This document shows positions 1-5,890 of a stretch of DNA of 12,237 nt, piece after piece. Source of the DNA: an uncultured Eubacteriales bacterium (lineage in GTDB: Bacteria; Bacillota; Clostridia; Oscillospirales; Oscillospiraceae); assembly GCA_902475855.1 (NCBI GenBank), contig CABSBF010000052.1:1-12237 (forward strand), in the 5' to 3' direction. The translations under genes were made by a program, and so were the position numbers. The notes under the pieces were generated by a model. That model did not search any database. It saw only the letters and a list, made by a program, of their open reading frames with translations, and had not been told where the DNA came from. Position 1 is the stretch's first letter. The number at the start of each line of letters is the position of its first letter.

Positions 1-330
1 TCAGATGCCAAGACCGAAAAACTTGAGCCGCTCGGCCATCAGCCGGAGCGTCGCAATGTCCGTGAGGCATCGTGCACGGAATCAGGTTACACCGGCGATA
101 CAATCTGTAGAGTCTGTGAAAAGATTTTGGAGCGCGGCAAGCAAGCTGACGCACTTGGCCATAAATTCAAAAACGGCAAGTGCAGCCACTGCGGCAAGGC
201 CGCACCCGCTGCACCGACCACTGGTGATTCGGTAAATCTCATCGGGCTGTGGAGCGTGCTGGCAGGAGCCGCCGTCGCAGCAGTCTCCCTAACACTGATT
301 TTGAAAAAGAAACAGCGTAATGAAGAATAA
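1..330 (+). CDS. Sortase-anchored cell-surface protein, C-terminal fragment (5' truncated by window)
   Basis: The frame is open from base 1 and gives the last 109 residues, ending at TAA. Its first half shows the Cys/Gly-rich repeat style common in Clostridia surface proteins, with the pieces CTESGYTGDTICRVC and then LGHKFKNGKCSHCG. An Ala/Pro linker leads to PTTGDS, a variant of the LPXTG sorting motif without the Leu. A hydrophobic segment of about 22 residues (from VNLIGLW to LTLIL) and a charged tail KKKQRNEE follow. This is the classic order of a sortase signal, so the protein is probably exported and covalently linked to peptidoglycan. The N-terminal functional domains lie outside the window, so the actual role (adhesin, hydrolase or other) cannot be named. 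A TTG at 127 could open a shorter frame, but it has no role as a start because coding clearly continues from upstream. Confidence 0.85.
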   Translation, partial: SDAKTEKLEPLGHQPERRNVREASCTESGYTGDTICRVCEKILERGKQADALGHKFKNGKCSHCGKAAPAAPTTGDSVNLIGLWSVLAGAAVAAVSLTLILKKKQRNEE

Positions 331-341
331 AAGCTAAAAGG

Positions 342-373
342 TGCAGGTCTCTGCCAAATGGCGGAGGCCTGCA
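342..373 (+). other. Hairpin in the 3' UTR of the surface-protein gene
   Basis: Arms 342-355 and 360-373 pair completely around the 4-base loop AAAT. Two of the pairs are G-U when read on the + strand and would be A-C mismatches on the - strand, so the structure suits + strand RNA. No T tract follows, so it is not a standard intrinsic terminator by itself. It lies directly before the strong terminator at 388-420 and may stabilise the 3' end. Confidence 0.6.
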
Positions 374-387
374 TCTATAAACCCTGC

Positions 388-420
388 AAAAAGCGCCTTG
401 CTGACAGCAAGGCGCTTTTT
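388..420. terminator. Bidirectional intrinsic terminator between convergent genes
   Basis: Perfect inverted repeat: the left arm 388-403 (AAAAAGCGCCTTGCTG) is complementary to 405-420. The real loop is probably TGACA over the stem GCGCCTTGC/GCAAGGCGC. The flanking A5/T5 runs give a U tract in both directions, so it can end both the surface-protein mRNA (+) and the rpsU mRNA (-). Confidence 0.92.
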
Positions 421-443
421 CTCATTTATTGATTAACGGAAAA

Positions 444-626
444 TCAATAGCCTCTTCTCTTGTTCTTACGAGCAGCTTCGGACTTCTGCTTCCGCTTGAG
501 ACTCGGGCTGACATAATGCTCTCTCTTCTTGACCTCAGCGATCACGCCATCCTTAGCACAGCTGCGCTTGAAGCGCTTGAGTGCACTCTCCAGAGATTCA
601 TTCTCTTTTACGCGAATTTCAGACAT
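444..626 (-). CDS. rpsU: Small-subunit ribosomal protein bS21
   Basis: The 60-residue protein starts MSEIRVKENESLESALKRF and ends in a basic tail (SEAARKNKRRGY). Both size and sequence are typical of S21, a 30S subunit protein near the anti-Shine-Dalgarno region that helps mRNA binding at initiation. The start at 626 is chosen because the strong purine tract GGAGGGAGGG (633-642) lies 6 bases upstream. The frame stays open for 33 more codons upstream, but those residues look non-coding and include the leader and promoter. It is a single-gene unit with a consensus promoter at 697-725 and the shared terminator at 388-420. A short hairpin in the leader sits just before the Shine-Dalgarno sequence. 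Confidence 0.96.
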   Translation of the reverse strand: MSEIRVKENESLESALKRFKRSCAKDGVIAEVKKREHYVSPSLKRKQKSEAARKNKRRGY

Positions 627-645
627 TGATTTCCCTCCCTCCGGT

Positions 646-668
646 GCATCCGGCTCTATCCAGGATGC
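646..668 (-). promoter_or_regulatory. rpsU leader hairpin beside the Shine-Dalgarno sequence
   Basis: On the - strand GCATCC (663-668) pairs with GGATGC (646-651) around an 11-base loop, about 4 bases upstream of the GGAGGGAGGG tract. An alternative fold, CCGG-ATGCA-CCGG, would reach into the first bases of that tract. Mutually exclusive folds could tune S21 translation, but this is only inferred from pairing potential. Confidence 0.35.
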
Positions 669-696
669 TTTCAGGGCCGCTACAACGGCAACAATT

Positions 697-725
697 ATTA
701 TAGTGATCGTTCGCCAAAATGTCAA
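697..725 (-). promoter_or_regulatory. rpsU promoter, perfect SigA consensus
   Basis: Read on the - strand: TTGACA (720-725), a 17-base spacer and TATAAT (697-702). Both hexamers match the housekeeping consensus exactly. Transcription should start near 690, giving a leader of about 64 bases before the rpsU ATG. Confidence 0.92.
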
Positions 726-737
726 GCAATATCTTAC

Positions 738-762
738 AAAAAATATAAAACTTTTCAGTTTT
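738..762 (-). terminator. AT-rich terminator-like hairpin upstream of the rpsU promoter
   Basis: On the - strand AAAACT-GAAA-AGTTTT is followed by ATATTTTTT. The stem is perfect but only 6 bp and AT-rich, so it is weak. Its place, 13 bases before the rpsU -35 box, would insulate that promoter from ldhA read-through. Confidence 0.35.
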
Positions 763-866
763 CACCGGATCCGTCAGGAATCTCCGCGTGTGCATAGGCG
801 CTCTCATGTAGCATGTCTTTCTCTTCTTACGCAGGCTCAGCAGGGCAGCACAAGATTCATGTCTCT

Positions 867-1154
867 TTACATGAATTTACAGACCTCCCGACCGATATCA
901 TTATGCTCACCGCAGTATTTTGCCAAGGCAGGCTGCTTCAACGCAGGCATCTCCGCCTTCTTAGTCCGGATCGCGGTCAAAATTGTACTTTCCTCTGTTC
1001 TAACAACAAAGTCACACGTCCAACCGTCAGGCGTCAATTTTTGCAGAAAAGGCGGCATCAGCTCCCGCCGCTCCCGCCTTAAAAATGCTCTGCACTTATC
1101 CGTAGTGTTTACAAAGAATTTCGGGCAAACCCCGGCACATTTTTCTTCTTTGCC
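867..1154 (-). other. Open frame continuing the ldhA frame after its TGA, ending at TAA 867-869
   Basis: Immediately after the ldhA stop (TGA, 1155-1157) the same frame runs on for 95 codons. It begins GKEEKCAGVCPKFF and ends GREVCKFM. The only ATG inside is at 1056-1058, which would give 63 residues. That ATG has only a poorly spaced GGGAG upstream and sits in the loop of a possible terminator. I recognise no family. It may be a small cysteine-containing protein, the remains of a longer C-terminal region, or chance. Chance is plausible because opposite-strand frames are also open here. Confidence 0.2.
1047..1069 (-). terminator. Possible intrinsic terminator of the D-LDH gene
   Basis: On the - strand GGCGG, a 9-base loop, CCGCC and then TTTTCT, about 85 bases past the ldhA stop. 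The stem is short but all G/C. If active, it would argue against translation of the frame at 867-1058. Confidence 0.35.
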
Positions 1155-2189
1155 TCAGAAACACTTCTGATCGCGCGTCTTGCGGCAGGCCTCCCTGCGC
1201 TCGCAGCGATAGCAGACTTCGGTTGCCGGCGACGGCTCACCGCGCTCAAATTTCATAAGGTTGTCCACTGTTGTCGCGGCGATGTTACTTAGCGCTTCCT
1301 TTGTGAGAAATGCCTGATGTGAAGTGACAATAACGTTCGGCATTGAGATCAAGCGCACCAGTGTGTCGTCTGCAACAATTTCCTCTGAGCAGTCCTCATA
1401 AAAGAGGTCGCCCTCTTCTTCATATACGTCCAGGCAGGCTGCGCCGACCTTATGGCTTTTGAGGCCTTCAATCAGCGCTTCGGTATCCACCAGACCGCCG
1501 CGGGATGTATTCACAAGGACAACGCCGGGCTTCATCTGCGCAATGGCATCCGCACTGATCATGTGTCGTGTCTCTTCGTTAAGTGGACAGTGGAGAGAAA
1601 TCACGTCCGCTTTCCGCAAAAGCTCCGGCAACTCCACATAGTCAAGTCCACTGTCTGCATTTGGAAACTTATCATATGCCAGCACATACATGCCGAAACC
1701 TTTGCAGATTTCCGCGAAAATCCTTCCAATTTTACCCGTTCCAATCACGCCGACGGTCTTGCCGTGCAGGTCGAAGCCCGTGAGTCCAGAAAGGCTGAAA
1801 TTAAAGTCACGCGTGCGGATATACGCCTTGTTTGTGTGACGATTAACTGTCAGCAGCAGCGCCATCGCATGCTCCGCCACAGCATAAGGCGAGTACGCCG
1901 GAACGCGGAAAACATGGAGCTTCTCAAAGCAGGCCTTTGTGTCCACATTATTGAAGCCCGCACAGCGCAGTGCAATGACCCGGACGCCCAGGTTATAAAG
2001 CTCATCCACAACTTTTGCATTAACAGTATCATTGACAAACACGCACACACCGTCGAACCCTTTTGCCAACTGAACGGTGTCCGGCCCTAGCTTTGTTTCG
2101 AAATATTTTATTTCAATGTCCGTACCGGCAATATGTGCGTCAAAGCCGGGTTTATCATACGGCTTCGTGTCAAAAAAAGCCAGCTTCAT
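1155..2189 (-). CDS. D-lactate dehydrogenase-type D-2-hydroxyacid dehydrogenase with a cysteine-rich tail
   Basis: A 344-residue NAD-dependent dehydrogenase that probably reduces pyruvate to D-lactate in the cytosol and regenerates NAD+. The start MKLAFFDTKPYDK is typical of D-LDH. The Rossmann motif G150-T-G-K-I-G155 is present, with an acidic D173 after the second strand (AYDKFP). The catalytic set is visible as R230 in NTSRGGLVD, E259 in DVYEEEGD and H291 in TSHQAFLTKEAL. Core length fits D-LDH at about 325 residues. About 20 extra C-terminal residues carry four cysteines (C326, C329, C335, C343; CxxC-x5-C-x7-C), which could bind metal or respond to redox. The start is preceded by GGAGGTG (2200-2206) with a slightly long gap of about 11 bases. 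The promoter is at 2224-2252. A D-2-hydroxyisocaproate or related dehydrogenase is an alternative. Confidence 0.9.
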   Translation of the reverse strand: MKLAFFDTKPYDKPGFDAHIAGTDIEIKYFETKLGPDTVQLAKGFDGVCVFVNDTVNAKVVDELYNLGVRVIALRCAGFNNVDTKACFEKLHVFRVPAYSPYAVAEHAMALLLTVNRHTNKAYIRTRDFNFSLSGLTGFDLHGKTVGVIGTGKIGRIFAEICKGFGMYVLAYDKFPNADSGLDYVELPELLRKADVISLHCPLNEETRHMISADAIAQMKPGVVLVNTSRGGLVDTEALIEGLKSHKVGAACLDVYEEEGDLFYEDCSEEIVADDTLVRLISMPNVIVTSHQAFLTKEALSNIAATTVDNLMKFERGEPSPATEVCYRCERREACRKTRDQKCF

Positions 2190-2223
2190 AATTGTATTGC
2201 ACCTCCATGCTTTTTATGGCATC

Positions 2224-2252
2224 AGTTTAGTCCATTTTGAACGATCCGTCAA
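2224..2252 (-). promoter_or_regulatory. Probable promoter of the D-LDH gene
   Basis: On the - strand: TTGACG (2247-2252), a 17-base spacer and TAAACT (2224-2229). The -35 matches 5 of 6 and the -10 matches 4 of 6. The predicted start near 2217 leaves a leader of about 28 bases that contains the Shine-Dalgarno sequence. Confidence 0.7.
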
Positions 2253-2348
2253 GCATTATTCTTTTTGCAAGCCAAACCATTCCGAAGAAAAGCAGTCAGG
2301 CAATTTTGCAACACGGCGGAAATTAATTATAACAAGACACAAAAGTGC

Positions 2349-2354
2349 AAAAAA
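2349..2354 (-). terminator. T tract ending the SRP RNA, paired with a long-range stem
   Basis: Six T residues on the - strand follow directly after the 3' arm of SRP helix 1. I find no local hairpin beside them. The adjacent stem is formed with the 5' end of the RNA, some 250 bases away. Confidence 0.6.
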
Positions 2355-2656
2355 CTCCGGCCCGTAATAAGATCGCACACCCATACCTGAAACTACAGAC
2401 ATACCCGTTTCCCTTGCAGTTGGCTCAAAAACGGCATCCTCGCGGCACACAGACAGATCCGCTTAATGCTGCTCGGTTCCCCGCCTGACATGGTTCACGG
2501 GAGCCCGTTGCGCAAGACCGATTCCTCAACACCACTTACAAGGACAGACAGTACGGTGCAGCCCCTCATATAGGAATTCATCCCTGCTATAGCGGATTGC
2601 AGGTTACAGGGCACCGCTAACTCCCCGACTAGTGCGACCTTATTACAGGCCGGAGT
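2354..2656 (-). ncRNA. ffs: Signal recognition particle RNA, large Alu-containing (Bacillus/Clostridium) type
   Basis: This is the RNA scaffold of SRP, binding Ffh and, through its Alu domain, acting on ribosomes translating exported proteins. Three diagnostic parts are readable on the - strand. First, the Alu domain at about 2571-2629 includes GGTGCCCTGTAACCTGC with the conserved TGTAA at 2604-2608. Second, domain IV at about 2462-2496 has GTCAGG, then CGG-GGAA-CCG (GGAA tetraloop, 2477-2480), then AGCAGC, the Ffh-binding asymmetric loop. Third, the 5' arm 2632-2656 pairs with the 3' arm 2354-2378 over 25 bp with only two G-U pairs, closing helix 1. A T6 tract (2349-2354) follows at once. 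The total of about 303 nt is slightly above the usual 265-280. The exact mature ends are inferred from helix 1. No promoter is evident between it and acpP, whose stop is 6 bases upstream. Confidence 0.96.
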
Positions 2657-2662
2657 GACTTT

Positions 2663-2896
2663 TCAGCCGATCTCCGCCAGTTTTTCTTCGATGTAGTCCG
2701 CCAGCTCTCCGATGGTGTTCACTTCGAGCTTGCCCTCCATCTCAAAATCTACGCCGAGTTCTTCTTCCATATCCATTACCATCTCGACCATATCCAGGGA
2801 ATCCAGATGCAGGCTTTCGAAGGTAGTATCCCGATTCATTTCCTCTTTGGGAATATCAAGCTGCTCAGACAGATAGGAAATAATCCGTTCCAGCAT
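2663..2896 (-). CDS. acpP: Acyl carrier protein
   Basis: A 77-residue acidic protein, the usual length for ACP, which carries growing fatty-acyl chains as a thioester on 4'-phosphopantetheine in type II fatty-acid synthesis. The DSLD motif, in HLDSLDMVEMVMDMEEEL, supplies the serine for the prosthetic group. It is followed by the acidic recognition helix. The chosen start is the ATG at 2894-2896 (MLERIISYLSEQ). An in-frame GTG at 2909-2911 gives five more residues, but it overlaps the GGAGG Shine-Dalgarno sequence, which lies 8 bases before the ATG. It has its own promoter at 2941-2968, right after rpoD. It is not next to the usual fatty-acid genes (plsX, fabD, rnc). Instead the SRP RNA begins 6 bases past its stop codon and is probably on the same transcript. 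Confidence 0.95.
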   Translation of the reverse strand: MLERIISYLSEQLDIPKEEMNRDTTFESLHLDSLDMVEMVMDMEEELGVDFEMEGKLEVNTIGELADYIEEKLAEIG

Positions 2897-2940
2897 TGCA
2901 CTCGCCTCCACTTCTATTGTCTTTGCGTTACACCACTAAT

Positions 2941-2968
2941 ATGATACGATTTTTTCCGGCAAAGTCAA
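2941..2968 (-). promoter_or_regulatory. Promoter of acpP (and probably of the SRP RNA)
   Basis: On the - strand: TTGACT (2963-2968), a 16-base spacer and TATCAT (2941-2946), each 5 of 6 to consensus. It starts 10 bases after the rpoD stop. No terminator is seen between rpoD and this promoter, so read-through from rpoD may add to it. Confidence 0.75.
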
Positions 2969-2977
2969 GAAGTTTTT

Positions 2978-4123
2978 TCAGTTGATGAAATCCTTAAGAA
3001 TTTTGGAGCGTGACGGATGACGAAGCTTGCGTAGAGCTTTGGCCTCGATCTGACGGATACGCTCGCGCGTAACATCGAATTCCGCGCCCACTTCTTCCAG
3101 CGTGTGCATTTTTCCGTCGGTCAATCCATACCGCAGGCAGAGAACCTTTTCCTCCCGCGGTGTCAGAGTCTTGAGCACATCGGCAAGCTGCTCGCGCAGC
3201 ATGGCATAAGATGCGGCATCGGCAGGCTCGGAAGCATCCTCATCCTGGATAAAGTCGCCCAGATGGCTGTCATCCTCCTCGCCCACCGGCGTTTCCAGCG
3301 AAATTGGCTCCTGCGCCGTGCGCATAATCTCCTCAACACGCTCAACCGGCATATTGAGCCTTTGCGCGATCTCTGCGGAGGTCGGATCATGCCCCAGTTC
3401 TTGGACCAGCTCGTGCGTGGCACGAGAAACGCGGTTGATTGTCTCCACCATATGCACCGGAATACGGATGGTACGGGCATGGTCGGCAATTGCCCGGGAA
3501 ATGGATTGGCGGATCCACCATGTGGCATAGGTGGAGAACTTGTAGCCCTTGGTATAGTCAAATTTTCCGACTGCCTTGATCAGCCCCAGGTTGCCTTCCT
3601 GCACCAGATCCAGCAGCGGCAAACCTCGCCCGACATAGCGCTTGGCAATGGAAACGACCAGACGGAGATTGGCCTCGATCATCTTGTTGTGCGCTTCTTC
3701 GTCACCGTCTGCCATTTTTTTTGCAAGTTCCATCTCCTCCTCCGCAGTGAGAAGGGGAATTTTCCCGATTTCCTTGAGATACATCCGAACAGGATCGTTG
3801 ACGCTCATGCTCTCGGACATCTCGGCCGTATCGACGAGCTTTTCCTCCTCGACCAGCTCCAGATCTTCCCTGCTGGGAAGCATATCGTCCGGCTTGGCAA
3901 GCATATCTACAACATCCGAAACGTCGATCTCCACACCGGCCGCCTCCAGAGCGTCATAGATCAAGTCCGTCTGCCGTTCATCAGCATCGATGGCATCCAG
4001 CGTGTCGATCAGATCCTTGGAACGGAGCTTCTTATCCTTTTTTGCGCGTTCCAAAAGCTGCTGAAGTTTTTCATGCAGCAATTTGTCATTCTGCTGTTCT
4101 TCCGGCTTTTTTTCTTCCACCAT
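2978..4123 (-). CDS. rpoD: Primary RNA polymerase sigma factor (sigma-70/SigA)
   Basis: The 381-residue housekeeping sigma factor directs core RNA polymerase to promoters of the TTGACA/TATAAT kind seen in this window. An N-terminal charged region (about 1-105, a short region 1.1 as in other Firmicutes) precedes region 1.2 (DPVRMYLKEIG). Region 2 is textbook: NLRLVVSIAKRYVGRGL, then KFDYTKGYKFSTYATWWIRQ with the aromatic residues that melt and read the -10 element. Region 3 follows. Region 4.2 has the -35-binding helix-turn-helix (LEEVGAEFDVTRERIRQIEAKALRKLRHP). The ATG at 4121-4123 lies 2 bases after the dnaG stop, and its Shine-Dalgarno sequence GGAGGT (4132-4137) is inside the last codons of dnaG, so translation is probably coupled. 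It is the last gene of the hflX-rpoD cluster. Confidence 0.98.
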   Translation of the reverse strand: MVEEKKPEEQQNDKLLHEKLQQLLERAKKDKKLRSKDLIDTLDAIDADERQTDLIYDALEAAGVEIDVSDVVDMLAKPDDMLPSREDLELVEEEKLVDTAEMSESMSVNDPVRMYLKEIGKIPLLTAEEEMELAKKMADGDEEAHNKMIEANLRLVVSIAKRYVGRGLPLLDLVQEGNLGLIKAVGKFDYTKGYKFSTYATWWIRQSISRAIADHARTIRIPVHMVETINRVSRATHELVQELGHDPTSAEIAQRLNMPVERVEEIMRTAQEPISLETPVGEEDDSHLGDFIQDEDASEPADAASYAMLREQLADVLKTLTPREEKVLCLRYGLTDGKMHTLEEVGAEFDVTRERIRQIEAKALRKLRHPSRSKILKDFIN

Positions 4124-4125
4124 CG

Positions 4126-5877
4126 CTATGTACCTCCGTATCCTTTTTTCTTTTTCATACTCTGCTGTATCGCACGCAGGCTGTCCGCATCCGCCGCACC
4201 GCCGCGGGAGGATTCTTCCAAAATGATGCGCGTGCAGTCGTCAAAGGCATCTTCCGAAACCGGTGCATCCTGTTTTTGCAAAACGGATGTCAGATGAGCC
4301 GTTTCCTCCGGCGTCAGAACGCCCTCCAGCGACGCAACGGAAACCTGAAGGCTCTCCTGCCACCGCTGTTTCCAAATCGTGTAGGTGCGGCCGAAAAACG
4401 GCACAGAGAACGCCTGCGCCGGCAGACGCTGCGTTCTTGCAAAAAGTTCCGGTTCCCGTGCCAGCATCCGCAGCACGCTCTCTTCCGCAACCGCTGAACG
4501 AACGTTATCATACCGCAGCTCCCGGCTCTTGGGCTGCACCATGGCAGACGGAGCGAGTTCTCGCTTTTCCTGCGCTTTTTTCTGGCGTGCCATACGGTGC
4601 TTATACGCCTTGGCGATTTCCATCTTCATGATCTCCGGAGTCAGGCCAGCGGCCTCCGCCGCGCGTGTGCCGTAAATTTCGCGCTCCACTGCGGTGGAAA
4701 AGCTGGAAATCAGTTCCGCCGCCTGCTTGGCAAACTCGACGCGCTGCTCGTCCGATTGGAAATCAAACCGCATTTGCAGCGACCGCAAACGGTACTCCGC
4801 CTGATTCTCCGAGCCTTGCAGAAGCAGCCGGAAACGGTCGGCACCGAACTTGTGCAGAAACTCATCCGGATCCTTGGCACCCTGCATTCGCAGAATCTTG
4901 ACGCGCAGTCCGGTTTTTTCCAGCATGGGAATCGCACGCCGTGTTGCGTTCTGCCCAGCCTCATCACCATCGTAAGTCAGAACAACCTCGCTTGTATATT
5001 TGGCCAGCAGATCGGCATGCTCCTGTGTCAGAGAAGTTCCCAGCGAGGCCACTGCACAGTCAAATCCATACTGGTGCAGCGTGATGGCGTCCATGTAACC
5101 CTCTGTCAGGATGATCAAGCCCTGCTTGCTTTTTTTGACGACATTCATGGCAAAGAGGTTCCGGCGTTTGTTGAAGATCACCGTCTCCGGTGAATTGAGA
5201 TACTTCGGTGTGGAATCATCCATGACGCGGCCGCCGAAACCGATCACATTGCCGCGCACGTCAATGATTGGAAACATCAGACGGTTGCGGAAGCGGTCAT
5301 AAAGTGTTCCCTTCGTCTTGTTTTGCAGCACCAGGCCGGCCTCCAGCAGCTCCTCCTTGGTAAAGCCCTTGGCGGTCATAGCATCGAGCAGGGCACTCCA
5401 CTGATTCGGCGCAAAGCCGAGACCGAAGCGCGTAACTGTATCGGCAGACAGGCCGCGCTTTGCAATATAGGCGCGCACCTCTCCCGCCTGCGGCGTTTTG
5501 AGCTGTGCATGGAAAAACCGCGCCGCCTGCTTATTCAGCGCCCACAAGCGCTCTTTGAGCTTGTACTGTGACTGATATTCGCCATCCTCCGGTACCTCAA
5601 GTCCGGCACGCTTCGCCAGAAAGCGCACCGCATCCGGGTAAGTGAGATTTTCGATCTCCATGATGAAGCTGACGGCGCTGCCGCCCTTGTGACAGCCAAA
5701 GCAGTAGTAGATGCCCTTCTCCGGTGAAACGGAAAAGGAAGCTGTTTTTTCGCTGTGGAAGGGGCAGAGTCCAAAGAGATTGTTGCCTCTTCTGGTCAGC
5801 GCGACGTACTGCCCCACAACGTCCTCAATGGGGTTGCGAGCATTCAGTTCGTCCAAAAATGCCGGCGAAAAGGCCAT
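4126..5877 (-). CDS. dnaG: DNA primase
   Basis: The 583-residue primase makes RNA primers for the lagging strand and works with the replicative helicase. The N-terminal zinc-binding domain has C38, H41, C59 and C62 (LCPFH...YYCFGC), the CHC2 pattern. The catalytic core contains the signature YLNSPET..FNKRRNLF (226-242). It continues into a Toprim domain with the conserved acid E259 in LTEGYMDA and D303-G-D305 in TYDGDEAGQN, the metal-binding residues. The last 140 or so residues are divergent and fit the helicase-interaction domain. Length is close to the 590-600 normal in Firmicutes. The start has AGGAGG (5884-5889) 6 bases upstream. It lies 13 bases after the dgt-like gene and 2 bases before rpoD. 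The dgt-dnaG-rpoD order is a clostridial form of the macromolecular synthesis operon. Confidence 0.98.
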   Translation of the reverse strand: MAFSPAFLDELNARNPIEDVVGQYVALTRRGNNLFGLCPFHSEKTASFSVSPEKGIYYCFGCHKGGSAVSFIMEIENLTYPDAVRFLAKRAGLEVPEDGEYQSQYKLKERLWALNKQAARFFHAQLKTPQAGEVRAYIAKRGLSADTVTRFGLGFAPNQWSALLDAMTAKGFTKEELLEAGLVLQNKTKGTLYDRFRNRLMFPIIDVRGNVIGFGGRVMDDSTPKYLNSPETVIFNKRRNLFAMNVVKKSKQGLIILTEGYMDAITLHQYGFDCAVASLGTSLTQEHADLLAKYTSEVVLTYDGDEAGQNATRRAIPMLEKTGLRVKILRMQGAKDPDEFLHKFGADRFRLLLQGSENQAEYRLRSLQMRFDFQSDEQRVEFAKQAAELISSFSTAVEREIYGTRAAEAAGLTPEIMKMEIAKAYKHRMARQKKAQEKRELAPSAMVQPKSRELRYDNVRSAVAEESVLRMLAREPELFARTQRLPAQAFSVPFFGRTYTIWKQRWQESLQVSVASLEGVLTPEETAHLTSVLQKQDAPVSEDAFDDCTRIILEESSRGGAADADSLRAIQQSMKKKKGYGGT

Positions 5878-5890
5878 GTTTTTCCTCCTA

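Larger units (their letters stand above)
727..1154. other. Intergenic stretch of about 430 bases between rpsU and the D-LDH gene
   Basis: No gene with recognisable homology is seen on either strand. It holds two weak terminator-like hairpins for the upstream - strand gene (738-762 and 1047-1069). It also holds an 8-bp inverted repeat ATTCATGT/ACATGAAT at 855-862 and 869-876, and a - strand open frame that continues the ldhA frame beyond its stop. Several frames on both strands are unusually free of stops here, so open frames alone are weak evidence. It could be decayed coding sequence or a long 3' UTR. Confidence 0.5.

Noticed and set aside
855..876. Inverted repeat ATTCATGT/ACATGAAT as a terminator or operator
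   Set aside because: The stem is 8 bp and AT-rich with no T tract and no promoter beside it. It can be chance in this stretch.
1118..1157. Selenocysteine reading of the ldhA TGA
   Set aside because: The only hairpin at a suitable distance (CGGG-GTTTG-CCCG) has a 4-bp stem and lacks a convincing bacterial SECIS. No selenium genes are present, and D-LDH catalysis needs no Sec at the C-terminus.
529..1170. 213-codon + strand open frame spanning the rpsU antisense and the intergenic stretch
   Set aside because: It covers the complement of S21, its leader and promoter, and then the ldhA end. It has no Shine-Dalgarno sequence and no recognisable domain.
2190..2252. Rex (NADH-sensing) operator in front of the D-LDH gene
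   Set aside because: No TTGTGAA/TTCACAA-like dyad is present near the promoter. Only short, weak repeats such as ATGC/GCAT are seen.
2256..2450. 64-codon - strand open frame between the ldhA and acpP genes
   Set aside because: Most of it runs through the 3' part of the SRP RNA and its terminator.
2897..2911. GTG at 2909-2911 as the acpP start (five extra residues)
   Set aside because: It overlaps the GGAGG Shine-Dalgarno sequence that serves the ATG at 2896, and ACP families start at the latter.
3104..4297. 397-codon + strand open frame opposite rpoD, and similar long frames at 6413-7591 (392 codons), 7537-8382 and 5711-6385
   Set aside because: They lie exactly antisense to genes with full family motifs. 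Their translations show no domain and have the composition expected of the complement of GC-biased codons.
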